In this document: in pieces, positions 1 to 6,898 of the stretch
How the letters are laid out: each line of letters starts with the position of its first letter
Numbering within the stretch: the stretch's first letter is position 1
Origin: Rugamonas aquatica
Lineage (GTDB): Bacteria > Pseudomonadota > Gammaproteobacteria > Burkholderiales > Burkholderiaceae_D
Assembly: GCF_009380215.1 (NCBI RefSeq)
Contig: NZ_WHUG01000005.1
Coordinates: 62,001 to 126,000 of the forward strand
Length of the DNA: 64,000 bases
Reading direction: 5' to 3'
The notes under the pieces: generated by a model
What the model saw: the letters and a program-made list of their open reading frames with translations, nothing else
Database searches by the model: none
Told to the model about the DNA's origin: nothing
Program-made: the position numbers and the translations under genes

Positions 1-450
1 CGGGGCGTCGATGCCGAAGCGTATGCCCTTGACCCACATGTCGGAGACGAATTCGTCGAAGTTCAGGCGCGCCGGTTGCAGCGGCATATCCGGCACCTCG
101 AAGAACACCGGCTCGAAATAGTACTCGGCCTCGCCGTTGATGATCTTGACGGACTTGTACAGCGCGCGGCGCGGCGGATGGAAAGGCTCGATGCTGTCGG
201 CGAAGCGCACCAGCGGCTTGCTGGTCAGGCTGGGCGGCAGGTCGGGGCCGCAATTGTAGAGCAGCTTGATGAAGATCGCGTAATCGAGGTTGGCGAAATA
301 GGCGCTGCCGAGGAAGATCTGGCTGACCGCCGCCAGGCAGGACACGGCCGTAGCCTCCGCCGCAAAATAGACGCCGTCGGCGCGCTTGACGATCGCTGAT
401 GGCAGATCGTTTTCCGCGCTTGGTTCCATCGCCGTCGCGTCATCTGACAC
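1..450 (-). CDS. DUF342/FapA-family protein, N-terminal part (cut by window edge)
   Basis: About 150 N-terminal codons are visible; the rest lies left of the window. The product resembles the N-terminal part of its neighbour at 562-2466: both have the pattern KRxDGxY near the start and a block FVxxMWxKGIxFGI further on, so the two are tandem paralogues. I chose the GTG at 450 because a GGGGA sits six bases upstream; an ATG seven codons later (429) has no comparable site. DUF342 (FapA-like) proteins usually carry a C-terminal beta-helix and are linked to cell-surface or motility functions in several bacteria, but no function can be assigned here. Confidence in the family rests on the paralogue, not on an independent motif. 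Confidence 0.7.
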   Translation of the reverse strand, partial: MSDDATAMEPSAENDLPSAIVKRADGVYFAAEATAVSCLAAVSQIFLGSAYFANLDYAIFIKLLYNCGPDLPPSLTSKPLVRFADSIEPFHPPRRALYKSVKIINGEAEYYFEPVFFEVPDMPLQPARLNFDEFVSDMWVKGIRFGIDAP

Positions 451-561
451 AGTAATCCCCAGGAAGATGTACGTCGAAGCGCCGCCGCAGCGGCACTTCT
501 TCACTTTTTTAATGTTATTTCTAGATTAGCATGAACCGCAGGCCTTGTGCGCGCACCATGG

Positions 562-2466
562 CTAGCCAGCCACAGGCCGCAGACGCGGATTCAGATGCCA
601 GTCCAGCGAGCCGGCGCCGTCGCAGAACAGCAGCTCACCGCCGTTGGGCGTACCGCGCAGGCGCTGCTTGATGTCCTTGGACGGCAGCTGCGTGAGCGCT
701 GCAACCTCGGCCTGGAACGGCATGGTACGCACCGTGGTCTCGCCGCTGACCATGCGCAGGCCGCAGCGGGCGATGCCGGCCGCCTCCACCTTCTGCTCGA
801 TCACCCGGGTCAGCTTGTCCTGCAATAGCTTCAACTGCGTCTGGCCGGCCTGCAGGTCGGTGCGCAGCTTGGCGATGGCTTGCAACTCTGCCGCCACCGC
901 GCCCGCGATCTTGCGCAGGTGCTGGCCCTGCTCGGCGTTCAGTTGCAGCTCCTGGGTGCGCAGCTTGGCCGCCAGCGCCAGATAGCGGCGCACGTCCGGG
1001 ATGGCCGCGATGCGCTCCACCTCCTGCTGGTAGCCCAGGTTGGCCTGCTCGAAGCCGGCCACCCGCAGTTCCAGGTCGGCGATCTCCTTGTCGAACTGGC
1101 TGACATCCTTCACCAGCACATAGACCACCATCTCGGTGCGGCGGCGCGGGCCGGCGCTGTCGATTTCCACGTTACGCCCCGCCACCGCGCAGCCCTCGGC
1201 CACTTCGATGCGGATTTCATCGGCGATGATCTCGCAGTTGGAGGCCTCGCCCAGCGTCACGATGGTGCCGGAGATGACGCAGTTCTCGGCGCGGCCGATA
1301 TGCACCGCGCCTTTGCCGGTATGGATCACCGAGTTGGAGGCCACGCCGGTCACGGTAATGCTGCCGGCCGCGTTGGCGATGCTGCCGCTGACCAGGTTCT
1401 TGTCCAGCACCACGGTGCCGCCGCGCGAGTGGATATTGCCGTAGACGTTGCCGTGCACCGTGATGTCGCCGCCGGTGACGTCGCGCTGCTCCTGCACGTC
1501 GCCGAACTCCTCGTAGGCGCCGGCCAGCTCCAGGTTGCCGGTGGTGCGTCCGCTGACGCCATCCAGGCTGACGATTTTATCGGTGATGGAAATGCGGTTG
1601 GACTTGGCGTCGACGTTGAGGAAGCCTTCGCGGGTCGACACCAGATACTCGCCATCCTCCAGCATCTTGGCCTCGGTGCCGTCGCCGGCGAAGAAGCGCA
1701 GCGTCAAATCCTTGGGCTGCTCGGCCGGCGTCATGCGGCCGGACAGGTCGAAGCCCGGATGGCCAGGCACGGCCGGCAGCTTTTTCAGCAGCCGCACATT
1801 GGCCTTGATCTGCGGGAAGCGGTTCTGGAAGCTGCCCAGGTCGATGCGGCCGTCGGCCCTGGCCTTGGGCGCGTCGCTGCGGTGCAGGTCGGACGATACC
1901 TCGACCACGGTGGCGTCCTGGCCCGGCTCGGGTTCCAGCTCGGTGGCCACGGTGATGCGGTCGGCCTTGGTCGACGCGATGGCCGCCGCCACCGCCGCCA
2001 CCTCGATGCCGAACAGAATGCCCTTGTTCCACATCTCGGCCACGAATTCGTCGACATCGAGCCGGGTCGGCCGTTCCGGGATCACGGTGCCGTCGGGCAG
2101 CGTGATCTCATCCAGGTACAGGGTCTCGAAATAGTATTCGGCATAGCCGCGCCCCATCTTGGGCTGCTTGTACAGCGCGATGCGCTGGTCCTCCATCACG
2201 CGCAGCTCGCTCGCCAGCCGCGTCATGCCCGGCGTGCCCAGGTCGGGGCCGACGCCGTACAGCGCCTTGACCAGCACCGGATAATTCAGGCCGACGAAAT
2301 AGCTGTGGGAATGGAAGACTTCATTGATGGCCGCCGCCAGCGTCAGCGGCGACAAGGACATGTCGATATAGATGCCGTCCGGGCGCTTGGCCAAACCGAT
2401 AGGCATGCCAGCGCCCGGAGCGTGCGACTCCTCTCCTGGCACTGCAGGTGCTAGCGGTTGAACCAC
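562..2466 (-). CDS. DUF342/FapA-family protein
   Basis: 634 residues. The central part (about 270-440) is rich in short repeated beta-strand units such as ITVHGNV, GTVVLDKNL and GAVHIGRAENC, the pattern of the right-handed beta-helix of DUF342/FapA proteins. A helical, Gln- and Glu-rich stretch (about 460-570) probably forms a coiled coil. No signal peptide or membrane segment is evident, so it is likely cytoplasmic or cytoplasmic-face associated. The GTG start at 2466 has a GGAGG six bases upstream, which supports it strongly. The gene lies just upstream of a second, partly visible paralogue transcribed the same way, so the two may form an operon. FapA-type proteins have been tied to flagellar assembly or surface polymers in other genera; no flagellar gene is in this window. 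Confidence 0.8.
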   Translation of the reverse strand: MVQPLAPAVPGEESHAPGAGMPIGLAKRPDGIYIDMSLSPLTLAAAINEVFHSHSYFVGLNYPVLVKALYGVGPDLGTPGMTRLASELRVMEDQRIALYKQPKMGRGYAEYYFETLYLDEITLPDGTVIPERPTRLDVDEFVAEMWNKGILFGIEVAAVAAAIASTKADRITVATELEPEPGQDATVVEVSSDLHRSDAPKARADGRIDLGSFQNRFPQIKANVRLLKKLPAVPGHPGFDLSGRMTPAEQPKDLTLRFFAGDGTEAKMLEDGEYLVSTREGFLNVDAKSNRISITDKIVSLDGVSGRTTGNLELAGAYEEFGDVQEQRDVTGGDITVHGNVYGNIHSRGGTVVLDKNLVSGSIANAAGSITVTGVASNSVIHTGKGAVHIGRAENCVISGTIVTLGEASNCEIIADEIRIEVAEGCAVAGRNVEIDSAGPRRRTEMVVYVLVKDVSQFDKEIADLELRVAGFEQANLGYQQEVERIAAIPDVRRYLALAAKLRTQELQLNAEQGQHLRKIAGAVAAELQAIAKLRTDLQAGQTQLKLLQDKLTRVIEQKVEAAGIARCGLRMVSGETTVRTMPFQAEVAALTQLPSKDIKQRLRGTPNGGELLFCDGAGSLDWHLNPRLRPVAG

Positions 2467-2639
2467 AGTCTTCCTCCGAACGGCACGCGGCCGAAAGGCA
2501 TTGCGTGTAATTAATTAATATTACACTTGGGCCAAGAAAAAGAAAGCGATTTTAGTGACATCGACGATAAAACTGTGAACTTATTGCTACAGATCAATGT
2601 TCAATAAATAACATCGGAGCAATACGCAACAGTCAACGA

Positions 2640-3038
2640 CTAGTGGCGCGGCGGATTGGCGTAGATATCCTGACCCACTTCATTGATCTGGCGGCGCAGA
2701 TCGCGGCGTTCGTCGGGCGTCAGGCGGCCGGCGCGGCGGCTCATTTCGGCGTTGCGGCCGGCTTCCTGCATGGCGCGGCGCTGCTCTTCCGCGCGGGCGT
2801 CGTAGCTGCGCGGATCGATCTGGCGGGGTTCCACCTGGCGTTCCATGCGTTCCTGGCGCACCGGCTGCACATCGCGTGAAGCAGGCAGGCTGCGTGGATC
2901 TTCGCGGCGTGGCGGGTCGCGGTCGGCTGAACTATCGTGCGCCATGGCGCTGCCGCTCAGCAGCAGAACACCCAGCAGGGTACGAACGCAAAAAGTTGCG
3001 CTTGCTGCCGCGTAGTGTTTTTTGTGATCGATGCCCAT
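2640..3038 (-). CDS. Small secreted hypothetical protein, Arg/Glu-rich
   Basis: 132 residues. The first 33 residues form a probable Sec signal peptide (hydrophobic TLLGVLLLSGSAMA, cleavage after AMA). The mature part is highly charged, dominated by Arg, Glu, Asp and Pro, and ends in a helical block LTPDERRDLRRQINEVGQDIY that looks like the conserved part of the protein. No cysteine remains after cleavage and no known domain is recognised. It stands alone, divergent from ompR across a 171-base gap that holds OmpR-like half sites, so it could be an OmpR target; this is inference. Periplasmic location is likely. Confidence 0.65.
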   Translation of the reverse strand: MGIDHKKHYAAASATFCVRTLLGVLLLSGSAMAHDSSADRDPPRREDPRSLPASRDVQPVRQERMERQVEPRQIDPRSYDARAEEQRRAMQEAGRNAEMSRRAGRLTPDERRDLRRQINEVGQDIYANPPRH

Positions 3039-3116
3039 GGCGTTCCTAAAAAGCTGAATCTATGCCCAGAGTGTATGATGCTTTACCTGAGGGGGTAAGA
3101 CGAATTGGGTAAAGTT

Positions 3117-3142
3117 TGTAACACTTTGTAATGGGTTGTCAC
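3117..3142. promoter_or_regulatory. Candidate OmpR-binding site: three 10-bp-phased half sites
   Basis: The + strand shows TGTAAC, TGTAAT and TGTCAC starting at 3117, 3127 and 3137, exactly ten bases apart. Read on the other strand the first two give ATTACA-N4-GTTACA, one base from the published OmpR tandem motif GTTACA-N4-GTTACA. It lies about 70-90 bases upstream of ompR and between two divergent genes, consistent with autoregulation. No binding data. Confidence 0.5.
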
Positions 3143-3209
3143 AGACGTTTTCGCAAGTCCGAATATGACGTTACCATAGCAACATGAATATGACAAATCT
3201 GGCAGCCAA

Positions 3210-3977
3210 ATGACTAGCACAACGACTGAATCCGGCAACACTCCCGCCAACCAGCATGGCCACCAGGCCAAGATCATGGTAGTGGACGACGACGTCCGCC
3301 TGCGCGACCTGTTGCGCCGCTACCTGACCGAGCAGGGTTTCAACGTCTTCACGGCAGAGAGCGCCACCGCGATGAACAAGCTGTGGCTGCGCGAGCGCTA
3401 CGACCTGCTGGTGCTGGACCTGATGCTGCCGGGCGAAGACGGCCTGTCGATCTGCCGCCGCCTGCGCGGCGCCGGCGACCAGACGCCGATCATCATGCTG
3501 ACCGCCAAGGGCGAGGACGTGGACCGCATCGTCGGCCTGGAAATGGGCGCGGACGACTACCTGCCCAAGCCCTTCAACCCGCGCGAGCTGGTGGCCCGCA
3601 TCGGCGCCGTGCTGCGCCGCCGCGGCCCGGACGAGATCCCCGGTGCGCCGTCGGAAACCCCGCAATCGTTCGAGTTCGGCCAGTTCGTGCTGGACCTGGG
3701 CACCCGCACGCTGAAGAAAAACGGCGAAACCGTGCCGCTGACCACCGGCGAGTTTTCGGTACTAAAAGTATTCGCCCGCCACGCCCGCCAGCCGCTGTCG
3801 CGTGAAAAGCTGATGGAACTGGCGCGCGGCCGCGAATACGAAGTGTTCGACCGCAGCCTGGACGTGCAAATCTCCCGCCTGCGCAAGCTGATCGAGCCCG
3901 ATCCGTCGAGCCCGCTGTACATCCAGACCGTCTGGGGCCTGGGCTATGTGTTCATTCCGGAGGGGCAGCCGCGCTAA
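3210..3977 (+). CDS. ompR: OmpR-family response regulator
   Basis: 255 residues. Receiver domain at about 20-135 with acidic pocket D26-D28, phosphoacceptor D70 (in LVLDLMLP), and K120 (in YLPKPF). A winged-helix DNA-binding domain follows at about 150-250, with FDRSLDVQISRLRKLIE and the terminal WGLGYVF wing typical of OmpR/PhoB proteins. It controls transcription after phosphorylation by the kinase encoded 15 bases downstream. The unstructured 20-residue N-terminal extension is Asn/Thr-rich. Half sites at 3117-3142 suggest self-regulation. The assignment as OmpR rather than another family member rests on the EnvZ-like partner and overall similarity. Confidence 0.92.
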   Translation: MTSTTTESGNTPANQHGHQAKIMVVDDDVRLRDLLRRYLTEQGFNVFTAESATAMNKLWLRERYDLLVLDLMLPGEDGLSICRRLRGAGDQTPIIMLTAKGEDVDRIVGLEMGADDYLPKPFNPRELVARIGAVLRRRGPDEIPGAPSETPQSFEFGQFVLDLGTRTLKKNGETVPLTTGEFSVLKVFARHARQPLSREKLMELARGREYEVFDRSLDVQISRLRKLIEPDPSSPLYIQTVWGLGYVFIPEGQPR

Positions 3978-3992
3978 GGCGCGGACGCGCGC

Positions 3993-5354
3993 ATGAAGTC
4001 GAAGTTCCCTTTCACGTTTCGACCGGCCAGCCTCAAGAGCGGCCTGTTCTGGCGCACCTTTTTCCTGCTGGGCGCGCTGACCACCACCAGCATGACGGCC
4101 TGGGTCGGCATGATCAGCGTGGTGCAGCACGAGCCGCAGGTGCAGCAAATCTCTTCCCAGGTGATCTCGGTGGTGACGATCACGCACGCCGCCCTCACCC
4201 ACTCGGCGCCGGAACTGCGGCGCGAGCTGCTGTTCGACCTGGTGTCCAACGAAGGCATCCGCGTGTTCACGCTGGAGGACGACGACAAGGTCGATCCGCC
4301 GCCCGACAACGCGCTGATGCCCGACATCCAGAAGCTGGTCAAGGCCAAGCTGGGCGCGGACACCCGCTTCTCCGCGCGCGTCAACGGCGTGGCCGGCTTC
4401 TGGGTCAGCTTCAAGATCGATGACGACGCCTACTGGCTGATGCTGGAACGCGAGCGCATCCGCGGCCTGACCGGCATCCAGTGGCTGGGCTGGGCCAGCG
4501 TGGTGTCGGTGGTGTCGCTGCTGGGCGCGGCCTTCATCTCCAGCCTGATCAACCTGCCGCTGCGCCGCCTGACGCAGGCCACGCGCGCCTTCGCCCAGGG
4601 CAAGCGCCCCGAGCGGCTGCCGGAAAAAGGCCCGATGGAAATCATGGAAGCCAACCGCAGCTTCAACCAGATGGTGGTGCAATTGCAGCAGGTGGAATCC
4701 GACCGCGCCGTGATCCTGGCCGGCATCTCGCACGACCTGCGCACGCCGCTGGCGCGCATGCAGCTGGAAGTGGAGATGGCCAACCTGTCGAACGAAGCCC
4801 GCGAAGGCATCCAGTCCGACATCGGCCAGATGGACGCCATCATCGGCCAGTTCCTCGACTACGCCAAGCCGACCGAGGTGTCGAGCTTCATCAACGTCGA
4901 CCTCAGCGAGCTGCTGAGCGACACCGCGCATGAAGCCGAGCGCCTGCCGGACGTACGCATCGGCACCGACATCGTGCCCAACGCCCACGTGATGGGCAAC
5001 GCCACCGACATCAAGCGCGTCATCAACAACCTGATCGAGAACGCCCGCCGCTACGGCAAGACGCCTGGCAGCGAGCTGACCGAGATCGACATCAAATGCA
5101 GCATCAAGGGCATGCACACGTCGCGCCGCGTGGTGGTCGAAGTGCAGGACAACGGCAACGGCGTGCCGGACGACCAGATCGAACAGCTGCTCAAGCCCTT
5201 CACCCGGCTCGACGCCGCGCGCGGCCAGGCCAACGGCGCCGGCCTGGGCCTGGCCATTGTCGACCGCGTGATGCTGCGCCACGGCGCCGAACTGCAGGTG
5301 CGCAACCGCGAAGGCGGCGGCCTGCTGATCCAGATCGTGATGAAGGCGGTTTGA
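3993..5354 (+). CDS. envZ: EnvZ-like sensor histidine kinase
   Basis: 453 residues. Membrane segment at about 21-45, short periplasmic sensor region to about 160, second membrane segment at about 163-187, then a HAMP domain. The H box has the phosphorylated His247 in GISHDLRTPLARM; the ATPase domain has N box NNLIENARRYG, G1 box DNGNGVPDD and G2 box GAGLGLAI. It autophosphorylates in response to an envelope or osmotic signal and passes the phosphate to the OmpR protein. It ends in an ATGA overlap with the next gene, showing translational coupling of a three-gene operon. Confidence 0.92.
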   Translation: MKSKFPFTFRPASLKSGLFWRTFFLLGALTTTSMTAWVGMISVVQHEPQVQQISSQVISVVTITHAALTHSAPELRRELLFDLVSNEGIRVFTLEDDDKVDPPPDNALMPDIQKLVKAKLGADTRFSARVNGVAGFWVSFKIDDDAYWLMLERERIRGLTGIQWLGWASVVSVVSLLGAAFISSLINLPLRRLTQATRAFAQGKRPERLPEKGPMEIMEANRSFNQMVVQLQQVESDRAVILAGISHDLRTPLARMQLEVEMANLSNEAREGIQSDIGQMDAIIGQFLDYAKPTEVSSFINVDLSELLSDTAHEAERLPDVRIGTDIVPNAHVMGNATDIKRVINNLIENARRYGKTPGSELTEIDIKCSIKGMHTSRRVVVEVQDNGNGVPDDQIEQLLKPFTRLDAARGQANGAGLGLAIVDRVMLRHGAELQVRNREGGGLLIQIVMKAV

Positions 5355-6055
5355 TGCGGGCTCTGACGATTGCACTGCTGCTGAGCGCAGCCGGCCACGC
5401 CATGGCCGCCAAACCTGCGCCCGCGCCGCCGCGCATCGAACAACGCGCGCCGACCGAAGAAGAACGCAATTCCTTCGACATCTACTTCCACCAGAAAATG
5501 GTGACAGAGTCGCACGGTGCGCGCCCGGTGATGCCGCTGTTCGCGCCGGCCTTCGACATCGAGCGCCAGCGCGGCAAGCCGTGGCAGGTGATCGCCCGCG
5601 TCGATTCGGCGCCGCGCCATTCGGCGGTCGACCTGTGCCGGCAGATACGTTCCAGCTTCATCTACGACGCCAAGGCGCCCAAGGACAGCCGCTGGAGCGA
5701 AACGGCCCAGGAACCGACGTGGCATGTGTGGCTGGCCCAGCCTAACACCATCTGCAGCGCCGTCCAGCACACCGTGCTGATGGACCAGGCGGTGCGGCCG
5801 GAGGACGTGGTGGCGCTGCTGCGCCAGCATGGCGAACTGCTGAGCCGCGCACGCCTGCTCTTCGCCGGCAACTCGCACTGCATCCGCCAGCGCGCACTGC
5901 CCTTCACGCTGCGCGCGATCGCACCGGCAGCGCCGGCGGCCGGCGCGCCCGTGATGTTCAGTCTGGTGTTTGAAAGCGACCGCGACACCGTGGCCCGCGT
6001 GGCCGTGCGCCGCCATCGCGGCGAGTACGCGGCCTGGAACGTGGACTGCGATTAG
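5354..6055 (+). CDS. Secreted four-cysteine protein, third gene of the ompR-envZ operon
   Basis: 233 residues, unrecognised. The start ATG at 5354 shares its A with the envZ stop TGA, so it is translated by coupling. The N-terminus MRALTIALLLSAAGHAMA is a clear Sec signal peptide. The mature part has four cysteines (in VDLCRQI, NTICSAV, NSHCIRQ and the C-terminal NVDCD), which would allow two disulfides in the periplasm. There is no membrane segment after the signal. A longer frame runs upstream inside envZ but is a shadow. Its coupling to ompR-envZ suggests a role with that system, for example a periplasmic modulator, but the sequence gives no mechanism. Confidence 0.75.
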   Translation: MRALTIALLLSAAGHAMAAKPAPAPPRIEQRAPTEEERNSFDIYFHQKMVTESHGARPVMPLFAPAFDIERQRGKPWQVIARVDSAPRHSAVDLCRQIRSSFIYDAKAPKDSRWSETAQEPTWHVWLAQPNTICSAVQHTVLMDQAVRPEDVVALLRQHGELLSRARLLFAGNSHCIRQRALPFTLRAIAPAAPAAGAPVMFSLVFESDRDTVARVAVRRHRGEYAAWNVDCD

Positions 6056-6073
6056 GCCACGTCCAGGCGAAGA

Positions 6074-6625
6074 CTACGCGCTGGCGCCGCTGCGGTTGAT
6101 CGGATGGTCCAGCGGCTCCAGCAGCCGCGTCAGCAGCAGCTCGGTCGAACCGTAGCCGTACAGCGAATCCGTCTCCAGCCCCGGCGTATCGTAAGGCACG
6201 GATTCCTCCCGCTCCGAGCGGCTCGGGTCGGCATCCGAATACGTCACGCGCCAGGCGCGCTTGAGCGCGTCCGCGCGGCGCAGGAACTGCGGCACCGGCC
6301 ACTGCGCCGGATCCCATTCCAGCGCATCGCCCAGCACCGGCCAGTGGCCGCTGGCCAGCGCCATATCGCCCACGCGCAGCACCTTGACCGCATCCTGCGG
6401 CCGCAGCGTGGCAAGCTCTTCCAGTGACGGCAAACGCGGCAGCTTGGGGCCGAACAGATACGCCAGCATGATCTTGCTGCCCGGCGACAAGCGCGCCACC
6501 AAACCCCAGCCATAGCCGCCATCCAGCAACGGCACGGCAAACCAGCTTCCCTCGTGATACGACTGCCTCATTCCTAACCTTTCACTCGCACGATGCAGCA
6601 GGGTGTCGCCAAAATGTACCGACAT
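6074..6625 (-). CDS. Imm26-like protein
   Basis: 183 residues from the chosen ATG at 6625, which has GGAGG seven bases upstream. An alternative ATG at 6571 also has a plausible site (AAAGG) and starts right before the domain; a longer frame to 6721 has no ribosome site. The block GSWFAVPLLDGGYGWGLVARL followed by a hydrophobic segment and FGPKLPRLPSLEEL matches the pattern of immunity protein 26, a family found with polymorphic toxins and also alone. No toxin gene is adjacent: neighbours are the ompR operon (convergent) and a TPP-riboswitch receptor (divergent). No signal peptide, so cytoplasmic. Function in immunity is only a family-level suggestion. Confidence 0.6.
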   Translation of the reverse strand: MSVHFGDTLLHRASERLGMRQSYHEGSWFAVPLLDGGYGWGLVARLSPGSKIMLAYLFGPKLPRLPSLEELATLRPQDAVKVLRVGDMALASGHWPVLGDALEWDPAQWPVPQFLRRADALKRAWRVTYSDADPSRSEREESVPYDTPGLETDSLYGYGSTELLLTRLLEPLDHPINRSGASA

Positions 6626-6750
6626 GACGGCGCCTCCGATAAAAGCTGTGACTGCTTCGTTGGCGCCCTGCGGCGCAAAGCGCAAGTTTAGCGGCGCGGC
6701 GCGGAACGCGGCGCACGGCACCGCAGCCCGCGCCTGTGCTACACTACTGC

Positions 6751-6835
6751 CTCGCTAGGGGTCCTGGAGCTTTGCTGCCGGGTGAGAGATACCCTTCGTA
6801 CCTGATCTGGATAATGCCAGCGAAGGAAAGCGCAA
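6751..6835 (+). ncRNA. TPP riboswitch (THI element) aptamer
   Basis: Contains the conserved THI-box blocks in order: GGGGTCC near 6758, GTGAGAGATACCC at 6782-6794, ACCTGATCTGGATAATGCC at 6800-6818, and CAGCGAAGG just after. A short closing helix can form between CGCT at 6753 and AGCG at 6829. A TACACT box at 6740-6745 could be the promoter -10. Thiamine pyrophosphate binding normally shuts off the downstream gene, here the TonB receptor starting at 6899. Confidence 0.95.
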
Positions 6836-6855
6836 AGTAGTTCTCCCCTCCTTTG

Positions 6856-6898
6856 ATGGCTCTCTTCGCGGTTCCAGCCGAACACGTAGAGAGTCCAT
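6856..6898 (+). promoter_or_regulatory. Probable Shine-Dalgarno-sequestering hairpin of the TPP riboswitch
   Basis: ATGGCTCTCT (6856-6865) can pair with AGAGAGTCCAT (6888-6898), which contains the only purine-rich ribosome-site candidate and ends one base before the ATG at 6899. This suggests translational control. No terminator with a T-run is seen between aptamer and gene. Confidence 0.55.

Noticed and set aside
880..2454. A 524-codon frame opposite the DUF342 gene
   Set aside because: Composition is that of an antisense shadow; the DUF342 frame has a strong ribosome site and beta-helix pattern.
5096..5353. N-terminal extension of the secreted four-cysteine protein into envZ
   Set aside because: The extension is Arg/Gly-rich shadow sequence of envZ; a signal peptide starts at 5354 with an ATGA overlap.
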